64,000 nt of DNA from Acidovorax sp. (GTDB lineage Bacteria; Pseudomonadota; Gammaproteobacteria; Burkholderiales; Burkholderiaceae_C). Below the pieces are notes generated by a model. That model saw only the letters and a list, made by a program, of their open reading frames with translations. It was not told the DNA's origin and searched no databases. The stretch is taken from NCBI GenBank assembly GCA_030692685.1, contig JAUXZO010000065.1:25952-89951 (forward strand), in the 5' to 3' direction. Positions within the stretch are counted from its first letter, which is position 1, and each line of letters begins with the position of its first letter. Below are positions 1-8,350 of the stretch, piece by piece. The position numbers and the translations under genes were made by a program.

Positions 1-226
1 CGCTGCCGATCTGGCGGTCGTCCAGCGGCACGGCGGGCGCAAAGGCGCCATTGCCTGCGGGGTAAGCATCGTCGTGGTGGGCGCAGAACAAAAACGGGTC
101 CATCGTGGGCCACTGCGGACCCAGCGCCTGGGCTTGCACGATGGCTTGGGTGGCCTGGGTGGCCTGGGTGGCTTGGGTGGCGGGGGCGCTTGTGGCGGAC
201 GAGGGCGCGACGGGCGTGGACGACAT
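1..226 (-). CDS. Pirin-family protein, N-terminal part (cut by window edge)
   Basis: The reverse strand opens with an ATG at 224-226 preceded by AAGGAG at 233-238, and reads into the left edge without a stop. The visible 75 residues have a low-complexity start (Ala/Pro/Ser, then four Q-A-T repeats) followed by TMDPFLFCAHHDDAYPAGN and later LDDRQIGS. I recognise the DPFLFC-HHDD-YPAGN stretch from bacterial pirin-like cupins; that assignment is from memory. Pirins are bicupin metal proteins, some with quercetinase activity. The metal-binding residues lie outside the window, so activity cannot be judged. The Q-A-T repeat is encoded by a 9-bp tandem repeat at about 143-182. Confidence 0.65.
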   Translation of the reverse strand, partial: MSSTPVAPSSATSAPATQATQATQATQAIVQAQALGPQWPTMDPFLFCAHHDDAYPAGNGAFAPAVPLDDRQIGS

Positions 227-385
227 CGGGGGCTCCTTGGGTTTGCGCCACCGGCTATCGGGCAGCACGCCCCCCAAAGATAAGGCCACTGGCGTGGATC
301 AGAAGTGCGACCGGCGGAACAGTGCGGTGTGCCGGGCAGGACAGTGACTGAAAGCCGCAGGCGTTGGACAGGTCAGGAATACTGG

Positions 386-434
386 CAAAAACAGCCGCTA
401 GCGCTTATCCATAAAGCGCCAACAGCTATTACTT
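386..434 (+). repeat. Oriented intergenic palindrome, copy 1
   Basis: Degenerate copy of the 15-member repeat family. The core reads GCTAGCGCTTATCC then ATAAAGCGCCAACAGCTATT. It lies about 20 bases past the stop of the reverse-strand WYL regulator gene. Confidence 0.8.
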
Positions 435-454
435 ATATAGCACCTTAACGAACA

Positions 455-1477
455 TCAACCCATCGGCACGCCATACAGGCGCATCGTGGCTTGCACCCGC
501 GCCACCAGCGCTCGCCTCAACGCTGCGGGCTGCAGCACCTCTACCTGCGGTGACAGCCGCATGAGCTGCCCGCAGGCATGTTCAACAGATTCGATGGGCA
601 TGTGGACGGCCACGCGCCCGTCTTTGCGGCGCGTGGGTGCAGCGGCGGCCACCGCACGCGCGACGGCACTGCTCAGCATGCGCAGCCCTTTCAGCCCGGC
701 GGGCGTGGCAAGCACCGTCGCCTTGGCGGTGTACAAGCTGGCCTCAAACCGCTGGATGGACTGGGCCCAATAGCCAGGCAAATCAAACGTGGCAGGGCGG
801 CGCACCGCCGTGGTGAGCATGCTGGCCGCCAGGATGTTGGAGACGCGGTAGGTGCGCGGCCCGCGCTCGGTCGTTGTTGCGACCGAGCCGCCTTTGGTGG
901 ATGCGGGTACGGGTGCGGGTGCGGCCACCAGGTACCAGACTCCCGCCTTCAGCACCAGGCCCAGCGGGCTCACGGTGCGCTCCACGGTGTCGGCCCAGCT
1001 TTCGTAGCGCATGGTGATCTGCTGGCCCGCCCACACGGCGGCAGCCACAGTGGCGAGGTGGGGAGTGGGGTCGCTCTCGCGGTACCAGTCCACCGGGTCC
1101 AGGTGCAGGCGGGCGCTCACGCGCTGCGCGTCTTCGCGCCAGGACGCGGGCAGCGAGGCCAGCAGCTTCAGGCGCGCGCCTTCCACGTCGCCGCCCAGGC
1201 CCAGGTCGTGCGCCGGGCCGGGCAGGCCGCTTAAGAACACCGCCTGCGCTTCTGACGGCGTGAGCCCTGTGAGCGTGGTCTTCCAGCCCTGCAGCAACGC
1301 AAAGCCACCGTTGCGCCCGCGCTCGGCGTAGATGGGCACCCCAGCGGCGCTGAGCTGGTCCACGTCGCGGTACAGCGTGCGCACCGAAATCTCCAGCGCA
1401 TCGGCCAACGCGGTGGCACTCATGCGGCCCTGGGTTTCGAGCAGCATCTGAAGCGAAAGCAAACGGCTGGCGCGCAT
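455..1477 (-). CDS. YafY-type HTH/WYL-domain transcriptional regulator
   Basis: 340 residues from the ATG at 1475-1477 (MRASRLLSLQMLLETQGRMS). The reading frame is open further upstream, but that extension is arginine-rich and unlike the family, so I chose the internal start. Residues about 1-60 form a winged helix-turn-helix (SATALADALEISVRTLYRDV) typical of HTH_11 regulators, including the RTLYRD recognition helix. A WYL-type ligand-binding region follows (WADTVERTVSPLGLVLKAG, then WYLVAAP). Such proteins usually regulate a neighbouring gene in response to a small ligand or nucleic acid. The divergent GST gene 240 bases away is a plausible target, but this is inference. Confidence 0.85.
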   Translation of the reverse strand: MRASRLLSLQMLLETQGRMSATALADALEISVRTLYRDVDQLSAAGVPIYAERGRNGGFALLQGWKTTLTGLTPSEAQAVFLSGLPGPAHDLGLGGDVEGARLKLLASLPASWREDAQRVSARLHLDPVDWYRESDPTPHLATVAAAVWAGQQITMRYESWADTVERTVSPLGLVLKAGVWYLVAAPAPVPASTKGGSVATTTERGPRTYRVSNILAASMLTTAVRRPATFDLPGYWAQSIQRFEASLYTAKATVLATPAGLKGLRMLSSAVARAVAAAAPTRRKDGRVAVHMPIESVEHACGQLMRLSPQVEVLQPAALRRALVARVQATMRLYGVPMG

Positions 1478-1719
1478 GGGGGACGGCGGGTGGGTGAGCG
1501 GAACAGAGCGGAACGGAATGGCCTGAAAGCGAAAGATAGCGCAAATACCTGCCATGGGTTGGCAGGTATAGCGGCGCAAACTGCGAGTCTTGACACTGTT
1601 CACCGCGCCCCACAAGAACGCGTATGCCCGCAGCCTCGCCCACGGCCCCCGGCCCTCCACGCTCCTCCCCGCCCCTTCATCACCCCTTCAGCACGCCTTC
1701 CCCCATCGCAGATCTCACC

Positions 1720-2376
1720 ATGACGTCCCCTCACGCGCTCACCCTTCCGCAGTCCGCCGCAGCACCTACCTTGCTGCTTTATGGCGGCGCAAATTCTGGT
1801 CATTCATACAAGGCCCGCCTGCTGCTGTTGTTGTCGAACACGCCGCATCAATACCAGCGCATCGCGTTGGACACCCCCAGGGCGCTGCGCCCAGCGCCCT
1901 TCGTGGCGGCCAGCAAATTCGGCGAGGTGCCCGTGCTTGTGGACGAAGGCACCGCCTATTGCCAGTCCGACGCCATCCTCCTGCACCTTGCGCAACGCAC
2001 CAACGCCTTGCGGGGCAACGCATCGGAAGCGGCCGCCATCCTCGAATGGCTTTTTTGGGAGACCAACCGCATCGGGTTCAGCGTGCCCAACCTGCGCTAT
2101 GCGCTGCGGTTTGAGCCCCAGCCAGAACCGGTGCTGGCGTATCTGCGCGCCCGCGCCACGGCAGATCTGGCCCAGCTAGACAACGCACTCGCCCGCACGG
2201 ATTTTCTGGTGCCCTCGGGCCCCACCATTGCCGACATTGCCTGCTGCGCATACCTGTTCTGGCTGCCAGACACGGGGCTGAGCACGCAAGACTTTCCCCA
2301 CGTATCGCGCTGGCTGAGCGCGTTGCGTGCGCTGCCCGGATGGATGCACCCCGACCTCGCCCTAGCGTTGGCCTGA
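1720..2376 (+). CDS. Glutathione S-transferase family protein
   Basis: 218 residues from the ATG at 1720. The N-terminal thioredoxin-like half begins TLLLYGGANSGHSYKARLLL and contains the cis-proline segment GEVPVLVDEG and the glutathione-contact motif QSDAIL (about residues 68-92). The C-terminal helical half carries the folding motif PTIADIACCAYLF and a conserved aspartate. This order and length fit cytosolic bacterial GSTs of the YfcG/GstB type, which conjugate or reduce small electrophiles with glutathione. The open frame extends upstream of 1720 with no family-like sequence, so the shorter start is preferred. The substrate cannot be predicted. Confidence 0.88.
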   Translation: MTSPHALTLPQSAAAPTLLLYGGANSGHSYKARLLLLLSNTPHQYQRIALDTPRALRPAPFVAASKFGEVPVLVDEGTAYCQSDAILLHLAQRTNALRGNASEAAAILEWLFWETNRIGFSVPNLRYALRFEPQPEPVLAYLRARATADLAQLDNALARTDFLVPSGPTIADIACCAYLFWLPDTGLSTQDFPHVSRWLSALRALPGWMHPDLALALA

Positions 2377-2485
2377 TGCACGCGCGCACCCCGGCAACCG
2401 AAAGCACATCGCCTGCCTTGCCCAAGGCACCACCGCGCAATCACGCAACCACGCAACCACACCACCACCTCTCAGTCGCCACACC

Positions 2486-3025
2486 ATGCAAAACACCGCT
2501 CCAATAGACAACGTCACCACTACCAGCCCCCCGGGCAACATCGCAGCACGCGACTTTGACTTTTTGATGGGCCCCTGGCGCATTCGCAACACCCGGCTGG
2601 TGCAGCGCCTGGCAGGCTGCAGCGACTGGGAAGTGTTCGACGCCACCGGCACCGCGCGCCCGCTGCCGGGCGGCATCGGCAACTGCGACGACTTCATCCC
2701 GGCCACCTGGAAGCCCGGCTTCGTGGGCATGTCGCTGCGCCTATTCAGCCCCGCATCGCAGCGCTGGAGCATCTACTGGCTCGACAACTCCACGGGCGGG
2801 CTGGACGCCGCCACCGGCCTGCTGCAGCCGCCGGTAGTGGGCGGCTTTCACCACGGCGTGGGTCTGTTCTACGGCGAGGACGTGCTGGACGGTCGCCCGG
2901 TGCGCGTGCGCTTCGAGTGGTCGCAGATGCACACCGGCGCACCGCGTTGGGAACAGGCGTTTTCTGGCGACGGCGGCGCCACCTGGGAGGTCAACTGGGT
3001 CATGGAGTTTGCGCGGCCGGTGTGA
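2486..3025 (+). CDS. Conserved hypothetical protein, lipocalin/DUF1579-like
   Basis: 179 residues starting MQNTAPIDNV. After about 20 disordered residues comes ARDFDFLMGPWRIRNTR, which resembles the opening strand of DUF1579/lipocalin-like barrels. Alternating hydrophobic strands rich in Trp and Tyr follow (SIYWLDNSTGG, VRVRFEWSQM, WEVNWVMEF). There is no signal peptide, so it is probably cytosolic. No catalytic residues are recognisable. It follows the GST gene on the same strand after a 109-base gap and could share its transcript. The lipocalin-like fold is inferred from pattern only. Confidence 0.7.
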   Translation: MQNTAPIDNVTTTSPPGNIAARDFDFLMGPWRIRNTRLVQRLAGCSDWEVFDATGTARPLPGGIGNCDDFIPATWKPGFVGMSLRLFSPASQRWSIYWLDNSTGGLDAATGLLQPPVVGGFHHGVGLFYGEDVLDGRPVRVRFEWSQMHTGAPRWEQAFSGDGGATWEVNWVMEFARPV

Positions 3026-3148
3026 GGCCCCAGTCTGAAGCATTTGCCACGCGCCGCTATCGGTCCATCGGTCCATCGGTCCACCCTGCCACCCAGCTCA
3101 GTCACCACGCTGCCCGTTTTCCGACGTAGAAAAATCCAGGAATATTGG

Positions 3149-3199
3149 TCAAATTGGCCTCTAGCGCTTTACCAGCAAGCGCTAGCAGCTATCAATTTA
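3149..3199 (+). repeat. Oriented intergenic palindrome, copy 2
   Basis: Near-consensus copy: AAATTGGCCTCTAGCGCTTT, then ACCAGCAAGCGCTAGCAG, ending ATCAATTTAGGA. It lies in the 501-base gap between the lipocalin-like and SRPBCC genes, 123 bases after the stop at 3025. Confidence 0.9.
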
Positions 3200-3427
3200 G
3201 GAATACTTACTCGGCGTGCTGCGCACGAACCGCCCGCGCTTGCGCCTGGCAACCCGTGGACGCAGCCACCGCCCGCCGTTGCGCCGTTTCACCCGCCACA
3301 AACGCGTGTTTTCGGCGGTGGTCTGCACCGTGTCGGTGCCCAGCGGCAGCGGCAGCAACATGGGCGGCGTGGGGCTGGCCACCAGCCGCTGGGCCTGTGA
3401 ACGGCGCGATTGGTAGCAATTGTGCAA
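3197..3427 (-). CDS. Possible small basic protein (weak prediction)
   Basis: A reverse-strand frame of 76 residues starts at a TTG (3425-3427) and fills most of the gap between two forward genes. The product is very basic, with WRVKRRNGGRW and RPRVARRKRG, and has no signal peptide or recognised domain. Support is weak: there is no clear ribosome site, the start is non-ATG, and the 3' end abuts the repeat copy at 3149-3199. In its favour, the composition is less Ala/Gly-rich than usual for a shadow frame in this DNA, and a palindrome sits just upstream at 3433-3448. Confidence 0.25.
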   Translation of the reverse strand: MHNCYQSRRSQAQRLVASPTPPMLLPLPLGTDTVQTTAENTRLWRVKRRNGGRWLRPRVARRKRGRFVRSTPSKYS

Positions 3428-3432
3428 ACAGT

Positions 3433-3448
3433 CCGTTCTGAAGAACGG
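3433..3448. promoter_or_regulatory. Palindrome, possible operator
   Basis: CCGTTC-TGAA-GAACGG is a perfect 6-bp inverted repeat with a 4-base centre. It lies about 80 bases upstream of the SRPBCC start and 6 bases upstream of the weak reverse-strand frame. The size and symmetry resemble TetR/ArsR-type operators, but no such regulator gene is adjacent. Confidence 0.35.
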
Positions 3449-3526
3449 TATTTATCGTTTCTGCTGCGCGCCCTACAGTCGGTTCACCGTCCGAAAAGCC
3501 GGACCCCACTGACTGCACTCCCGCCC

Positions 3527-4042
3527 ATGACCACCTTCTCCGCCACGGTCCAGACGCGCATCAAGGCGCCCCCTGCGCTGGCGTTCCAGCACATTGCGCC
3601 CATGGACCCGCGCGCCCTGTTCACCGGCTACGGCCCCTTGCCCGCCGTGACCGGCACCCACGACCAGACGGGAGCGTGGGACACACCCGGGCAGACGCGC
3701 ACGGTGGCCCTGTCGGACGGCAGCAGCGCGCAGGAGGGGCTCAAGCACTACCACCCCGCGCAATATTTCAGCTACACCGTGGGCAGCTTTACCGGCGGCG
3801 CCCTGCGCTGGCTGGCTACGGGTGCCGATGGGGCCTGGTGGTTTGACCCACAGGCGGGAGGCACGCAGACCAACGTGCATTGGCGCCACGCATTTCACGC
3901 CCGCTCCAGGTGGGCAGCCCCCGTGCTGTGGCTGCTGGCCAGCGTGTTGTGGCGCGGCTACATGCGCAAGGCGCTGCGGCTGGCCAAGATGCAGATCGAG
4001 AGCCCAGCGCGCGCACCCGCTGGCTCGGCACTGTCAGCCTGA
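3527..4042 (+). CDS. SRPBCC-family (START/polyketide-cyclase-like) protein
   Basis: 171 residues from the ATG at 3527 (MTTFSATVQTRIKAPPALAF). The opening strand and helix VQTRIKAPPALAFQHIAP is the usual start of SRPBCC helix-grip domains, followed by strand-rich TRTVALSDGSSAQE and FSYTVGSF. The C-terminal helix (WRGYMRKALRLAKMQIE) closes the lipid-binding cavity in this fold. A hydrophobic stretch near residue 135 (APVLWLLASVLW) may be part of that helix or a membrane contact. The ligand is unknown. The stop TGA is immediately followed by the stop of the convergent gene at 4043. Confidence 0.75.
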   Translation: MTTFSATVQTRIKAPPALAFQHIAPMDPRALFTGYGPLPAVTGTHDQTGAWDTPGQTRTVALSDGSSAQEGLKHYHPAQYFSYTVGSFTGGALRWLATGADGAWWFDPQAGGTQTNVHWRHAFHARSRWAAPVLWLLASVLWRGYMRKALRLAKMQIESPARAPAGSALSA

Positions 4043-4456
4043 CTACCCCCGGGGGGCAATCATGCGCTCGCCCCGGCCCAGCGGGTCCAGCGTGACCTCG
4101 CATTGCGGCGCGGCCTGCACGTCGGGGCGGTCAACGCCGCCCAGGTCTTCCAGGGCCGTGAACTGCCCGTCCAGGAACAAAAATGTGGTGGTGCCCGCAA
4201 TGTGCTGCAGCGCTGCATCAGGCGCCTCAAAACCTGCACCCGTGGACTTGTCGCCATCCAGCAAGTATGTCCACATGCCATCGTCCTGCTGCGCCAAGTG
4301 GCCCAGGTCGACAAGCTTTTGTTTGACGTTGCTCGCGTACACACGCCCGCGCAGCGCGTACAGCACAAACGGCACGCCGGAGCCGCTGTGCCCTGTAGGT
4401 GCAGGGGGTGATACGGCAGCGGATTCAGGCGACGAAGGGGTGGCAGTTGCAGACAT
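4043..4456 (-). CDS. Conserved hypothetical protein
   Basis: 137 residues from the ATG at 4454-4456, with a good AAGGAG six bases upstream. About 25 residues rich in Ser, Pro and Ala precede a compact domain: GVPFVLYALRGRVYASNVKQ, then TTFLFLDGQFTALEDLGGVD. I do not recognise the family. There is no signal peptide, membrane segment or metal motif. It ends tail to tail with the SRPBCC gene with no bases between the two stop codons, so the genes are not co-transcribed. Confidence 0.65.
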   Translation of the reverse strand: MSATATPSSPESAAVSPPAPTGHSGSGVPFVLYALRGRVYASNVKQKLVDLGHLAQQDDGMWTYLLDGDKSTGAGFEAPDAALQHIAGTTTFLFLDGQFTALEDLGGVDRPDVQAAPQCEVTLDPLGRGERMIAPRG

Positions 4457-4734
4457 GAACGACTCCTTGAAAACCAAAAAATTCTCACCCCGCTCAACGG
4501 TGGCGTTAGGGCAGGGAAGTGCCCGGTTGCCAGCGCACAGTGCATTGCGCACTATGCCGCCGCTCTTCCATCGAAGTGCCGCGCGGGAAAGAAGGGATTG
4601 AGGACCATCGCGGCGAAGCAGGCTCGGGCAGCGCAATGGGACCTGCTGCCGTTGTAAAACGTTGCTGCAAGCAGCGGTGTAGGACGACGTCCGTACCGAC
4701 TTGGAACGAACAGGTTCATAAGCGCCACCGCTAG

Positions 4735-5340
4735 CTAGAGCACCAGCGCCAGCATCAGCGCTACGGCCCCACACGCCAGAACCGATGCCACCACCATCAA
4801 CGCGCCATCGCGCACCATGAGCGCGAGGCCAAACAGCGCAATTGCGCCCATCGGCACCGAACTGGCAAACGGAAACAGCTCCAGGGGCGGGACCAGCAGT
4901 GCCAGCGCCACGCAGGCCGCGGCGGCAATGCGGATCCATGTGCCGACTGCCAGCGCCTGCAGACGCCCGTAAAACCACTGGTCCAGCCGCGCAGCGAGGG
5001 GCCGCGCCATGGCCACCACCCGCTGCAGTTGCCGCGCACCCAAGGCGCGACGGGCTACAAAACCCGGTACCCACAGCCGCTTGCGCCCCCACAGCATCTG
5101 CAGCGCAAACAGCACCACCACGGCCGCCAGCGCCGTCGGCACACCGGGCACCCCGCCCAGCGGCGATAGCTCGATCATGGCCGGAACGATGAGGAACGGG
5201 CCGTAGCTGCGGGTGCCGATCACATCCACCATGTCACCCACCGCTACGCGATCATCGCTCTCGGCGAGCACTTCGAATCGGTCGAGGATTTCGCCCAACG
5301 ACTCGGGGCGCGATACGGACGAAGCATGGTGGGCAGACAT
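4735..5340 (-). CDS. Exopolysaccharide synthesis ExoD-like membrane protein
   Basis: 201 residues from the ATG at 5338-5340 (MSAHHASSVSRPESLGEIL). The N-terminal part (residues 15-60) carries SLGEILDRFEVLAESDDRVAVG, then RSYGPFLIVPAMIELSPLGGVPG, the hallmark of the ExoD family. Three or four hydrophobic segments follow (ALAAVVVLFALQMLWG; IRIAAAACVALALLV; GAIALFGLALMVRDG; LMVVASVLACGAVALMLALV). In rhizobia ExoD affects exopolysaccharide production and alkali tolerance, but the mechanism is not established. The frame is open upstream of 5340 without ExoD similarity. The 278 bases between this gene and the one at 4456 hold no gene I can see. Confidence 0.8.
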   Translation of the reverse strand: MSAHHASSVSRPESLGEILDRFEVLAESDDRVAVGDMVDVIGTRSYGPFLIVPAMIELSPLGGVPGVPTALAAVVVLFALQMLWGRKRLWVPGFVARRALGARQLQRVVAMARPLAARLDQWFYGRLQALAVGTWIRIAAAACVALALLVPPLELFPFASSVPMGAIALFGLALMVRDGALMVVASVLACGAVALMLALVL

Positions 5341-5597
5341 GAAGCAACAGCAAAGTTGAAGTCGGGTTTGAAATGATGCCGCGCTGCGTGCCGGCAGCTC
5401 AGCGGCAAGAAGGCGAACGGTGATGGCCCAAGCGTGCACTGCGTTACATCCGGCCCATGGCAGACACCAGCCTGCGCCCTTGTGGGAGACGGGCTGACAC
5501 GCAAACTCCCACCCGCCAGCTCTCACCGCTGGGCGGCTTCGACCAGCTCATTGCATGACGATTTGTATTGCGTACTGCGCACTGCGCGTTCCGTTGC

Positions 5598-6422
5598 TCA
5601 GGCCGCAAACCCGCCATCAATCAGCAAGCTGGCCCCGGTCACCATGCCCGACTCCGGCCCCGCCAGATAGGCCACCATGCCCGCGATTTCGTCGGGGTGG
5701 GCGTGACGGTTGAGCGCCATCATGCTGTGCATGTTGTCGGCCAGGGGGCCATCTGCGGGGTTCATGTCGGTGTTGACCGGGCCGGGCTGCACGTTGTTTA
5801 CGGTAATGCCGCGCGGCCCCAAGTCCCGCGCGAGGCCTTTGGTGAGGCCCACGATGGCGGCCTTGCTCATGCCATACACGCTGAAGCCCGCCCATGGCAC
5901 GCGGTCGGAGTTGGTGCTTCCGATGGTGATGACGCGGCCATAGGCGCCGTCCTGCCCCATGTGACGCACAGCAGCCTGTGTGGCCACGAACACAGCCCGC
6001 ACGTTCACGTTGAGCGTGTGGTCAAAGTCGGCCAGCGCAAAGCTGTCCAGGTCACCCGCCACGGCCACGCCCGCGTTGTTGACGAGGATGTCGATGCGGC
6101 CCAGCGTGCGCGCGGCGCCGTCGATGGCCTGCACGAGGGCGGCGGCGTCGGCGCTATCGGCCTTCAGCGCCAGGGCCTTGCCACCGCCCGCTTCAATGGC
6201 GGTCACCAGCGCCTGTGCGGGGGCTTCGGAGCTGCTGTAGGTAAAAGCCACGGCCGCGCCGTCGCGCGCCAGGCGCTGCACGATGGCCGCGCCAATGCCG
6301 CGGGCGCCGCCGGTGACAAAGGCGACCTTGCCCACCAGTACACCTGAAGCGCTGCTGGATGGTGTGGTGAATGGTGTGGTGACGAGTGTGGCGGCTGGGG
6401 GTGTGCCAGGCACAGAAGACAT
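5598..6422 (-). CDS. Short-chain dehydrogenase/reductase (SDR)
   Basis: 274 residues from the ATG at 6420-6422, with GGAG nine bases upstream. After a 35-residue Thr/Ser/Pro-rich leader comes the Rossmann motif VTGGARGIG (TGxxxGIG), then NNAG, the catalytic serine in ITIGS, and YGMSK (YxxxK). The C-terminus ends with GASLLIDGGFAA, as in classical NAD(P)-dependent 3-oxoacyl-ACP reductase-like SDRs. It is cytosolic and the substrate is unknown. It diverges from a LysR gene starting 127 bases away, the usual layout of a LysR regulator with its target. Confidence 0.92.
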   Translation of the reverse strand: MSSVPGTPPAATLVTTPFTTPSSSASGVLVGKVAFVTGGARGIGAAIVQRLARDGAAVAFTYSSSEAPAQALVTAIEAGGGKALALKADSADAAALVQAIDGAARTLGRIDILVNNAGVAVAGDLDSFALADFDHTLNVNVRAVFVATQAAVRHMGQDGAYGRVITIGSTNSDRVPWAGFSVYGMSKAAIVGLTKGLARDLGPRGITVNNVQPGPVNTDMNPADGPLADNMHSMMALNRHAHPDEIAGMVAYLAGPESGMVTGASLLIDGGFAA

Positions 6423-6549
6423 GGTGTTTCTCCAAATATCAGGGGTTGAAAAGGTTCTGCAAAGAACCACAAGCCCCTGCAGTGTCAGAAATCCGTTGCC
6501 TTGCCGGTAGCCATGAATGGGCTGGATCTATTTCAACCCACAGTTGAAA

Positions 6550-7482
6550 ATGCAGCCCATGCAACCGCTGAGCCATCTCGAATCGTTCGTCAAATCTGCC
6601 GAGTCCGGCAGCTTCTCGGCCGCTGCGCGGTTGATGGGCCTCACGCCCGCCGCTGTGAGCAAAAACGTGGCGCGGCTGGAGGCCGGGCTGGGCGTGCGGC
6701 TGTTCCAGCGCAGCACACGGCGCCTTACGCTGACCGAGGGCGGGCAGCGCCTGCTGGCGCAGATCAGCCAGCCGCTGACGGCGCTGGCCGATGCGGTAGA
6801 CCACGCGGCCGAGGCCGAGCAGCAACCTGCGGGCACGCTCAAGGTCAGCATGGGCCAGGCCTTTGGCCGCGCGTACCTGGTGCCGTTGCTCACCGAGTTT
6901 CTTCAGCGCTACCCGGCCATCCAGCCCGACTGGCGCTTTGAGAACCGCCAGGTCGATCTGATCGGCGAAGGCTTTGACGCAGGCATTGGTGGCGGCCTCA
7001 ACCTGAACCCGGACATGGTGGCGCGCACGCTGGGCCCTGTCCACCTGGTGGCGGTGGGGTCGCCCGCGCTGCTCAAGGGCCGCAGGGCGCCGCGCCATCC
7101 GTCCGATCTGGCGCAGTGGGACGGCATTGCACGGCGCACCATCCGCACGGGGCGCATCGCAGTCATCACACTGCGCAACAAGGCGGGCGAAGCAGCAGCG
7201 GCCGAGTTGCGCCCGCGCCTCGTGTTCGACGACCCCGAGGCCATGTGCCAGGCCGCGATGATGGGCCTGGGCCTCACGGTGCTACCCATGCCATTTGCCC
7301 TGCCCTGGCTGGCGCGCGGCGACCTGGTGCGCGTGTTGCCGGGCTGGTGGGCCGATGCGGGGCCCACGTCGCTGTATTACCCCAGCAAGAAGCTGCTGCC
7401 CGCGCGCACGCGGGTGTTCGTGGACTTTGTGGTGGAGCAGTTCAACGCGCGGGGTTTTGCGCAGCGTGTGCGCGGGGATTGA
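6550..7482 (+). CDS. LysR-family transcriptional regulator
   Basis: 310 residues from the ATG at 6550 (MQPMQPLSHLESFVKSAESG); a second ATG at 6559 is equally possible. Residues 1-62 are the LysR winged helix (SFSAAARLMGLTPAAVSKNV, then RLEAGLGVRLFQRSTRRLTL). The remainder is a periplasmic-binding-protein-like effector domain of two alpha/beta lobes (LKVSMGQAFGRAYLVPLL). It probably controls the divergent SDR gene at 5598-6422 and its own promoter in the shared 127-base gap. The inducer is unknown. Confidence 0.92.
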   Translation: MQPMQPLSHLESFVKSAESGSFSAAARLMGLTPAAVSKNVARLEAGLGVRLFQRSTRRLTLTEGGQRLLAQISQPLTALADAVDHAAEAEQQPAGTLKVSMGQAFGRAYLVPLLTEFLQRYPAIQPDWRFENRQVDLIGEGFDAGIGGGLNLNPDMVARTLGPVHLVAVGSPALLKGRRAPRHPSDLAQWDGIARRTIRTGRIAVITLRNKAGEAAAAELRPRLVFDDPEAMCQAAMMGLGLTVLPMPFALPWLARGDLVRVLPGWWADAGPTSLYYPSKKLLPARTRVFVDFVVEQFNARGFAQRVRGD

Positions 7483-7640
7483 ACAGTCGCCCCTTCAGGC
7501 AGGCGCTGGCGCGCGCAACGTCTGCGGTAGTCCCATCGCAGGGCGCCCATTGCCCCGCGTGCCCGCCATAGCCCCGTGCCAGCGCGGGCCAATCCCGGCC
7601 CCGCATTGCCCGCCCGGTCAACCTGCCTATAGTGCAGCCC

Positions 7641-7916
7641 ATGCGTTCATGGGTTGCCATCTGGGTTTTGCTGCTGAGCTGTGTGTTTGTGACACACACG
7701 GTTGCGGCATCGACGGCCCCGTACAACACCTGCTGCATGGAAGAGTGCCGCGACGAGATGGGCGTGTGTGTGACGCACTGCACCGCGTGCACCCAGCCCG
7801 CAGCCATGGTCGATGCGCTGCTGCCACGCACTTCCCCAGTCCTCCAGTGGGGCCCCGCACAACGCCCCTCGGTGTTGCCCTTCCCCGCCTACACCTTGTG
7901 GACGCCCCCGGGATAA
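7641..7916 (+). CDS. Small cysteine-rich secreted protein
   Basis: 91 residues from the ATG at 7641. A signal peptide (MRSWVAIWVLLLSCVFVTHT, cleavage near VAA-S) precedes a short domain with six cysteines in pairs: NTCCMEEC, GVCVTHC and TAC. The C-terminal third is Pro/Leu-rich and ends TLWTPPG, recalling the tails of DUF2946-type proteins. Clustered Cys pairs in an exported peptide suggest metal binding or disulfides. A TATAGT -10-like box at 7629-7634 lies so close to the start that the mRNA may be leaderless. An intrinsic terminator follows at 7942-7970. The family is unknown to me. Confidence 0.6.
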   Translation: MRSWVAIWVLLLSCVFVTHTVAASTAPYNTCCMEECRDEMGVCVTHCTACTQPAAMVDALLPRTSPVLQWGPAQRPSVLPFPAYTLWTPPG

Positions 7917-7941
7917 CGGTTTAAGAACGGGTCGCCTGCTG

Positions 7942-7970
7942 GCAGCCATTGCCAATGGGCTGCGTTTTTT
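7942..7970 (+). terminator. Intrinsic terminator between two Cys-rich genes
   Basis: GCAGCCATTG pairs with CAATGGGCTGC (one bulged base) and is followed by GTTTTTT. It sits 25 bases after the stop at 7916 and 40 bases before the next ATG at 8010, so it would end or attenuate transcription between the two small genes. Confidence 0.75.
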
Positions 7971-8009
7971 GTCTGATCTTTTTTTACCGTTTACCAAGAG
8001 GACTTCACC

Positions 8010-8153
8010 ATGAAGCAACAACAACAACAACGTTTTCTCAAATTGACTGCATTCATCGGCCTGCTGCTGGCGTCTGGCGCTGCCATGGCTGCCTCAGACT
8101 GCTGCGGCGATCTGGTCGATTGCTGCATGGAAATGCTGGACTGCTGCCTGTAA
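8010..8153 (+). CDS. Tiny exported CC-repeat peptide
   Basis: 47 residues from the ATG at 8010, with AGAGGA nine bases upstream. A poly-Gln start (MKQQQQQ) leads into a clear signal peptide (FLKLTAFIGLLLASGAAMA). The predicted mature peptide is only about 19 residues: ASDCCGDLVDCCMEMLDCCL, with three CC pairs at regular seven- to eight-residue spacing and acidic residues between. Six Cys in about 20 residues strongly suggests binding of a soft metal or multiple disulfides. A strong terminator closes the unit at 8210-8241. Together with the Cys-rich protein upstream this looks like a two-gene exported cysteine system. I know no characterised homologue. Confidence 0.7.
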   Translation: MKQQQQQRFLKLTAFIGLLLASGAAMAASDCCGDLVDCCMEMLDCCL

Positions 8154-8209
8154 GGGCGCAACTCAGGCCCGCAGGGCGGGCACTGAGCCGGGGTGATTGA
8201 CCCCTTTAC

Positions 8210-8241
8210 GGGCTGGCGCTGCAAGGTGCCAGCCCGTTTTT
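8210..8241 (+). terminator. Intrinsic terminator
   Basis: GGGCTGGC and GCCAGCCC form a perfect 8-bp stem with a 10-base loop, followed by GTTTTTG. It lies 57 bases after the stop of the CC-repeat peptide gene. Confidence 0.85.
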
Positions 8242-8350
8242 GTTGCGAAGGCCCAGCGCCTCCGAAATAGCTTCATAACGGTGTGGGGCGCAGCCAAGGT
8301 CAGCACTTCTACACTGCACCACCATCGTTCTCATCCCACGGGGGCCCTGT

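Noticed and set aside
74..347. Forward frames at the left edge
   Set aside because: They are Gly/Trp-rich readings of the complement of the pirin leader repeat. The reverse strand has a ribosome site and a recognisable family sequence.
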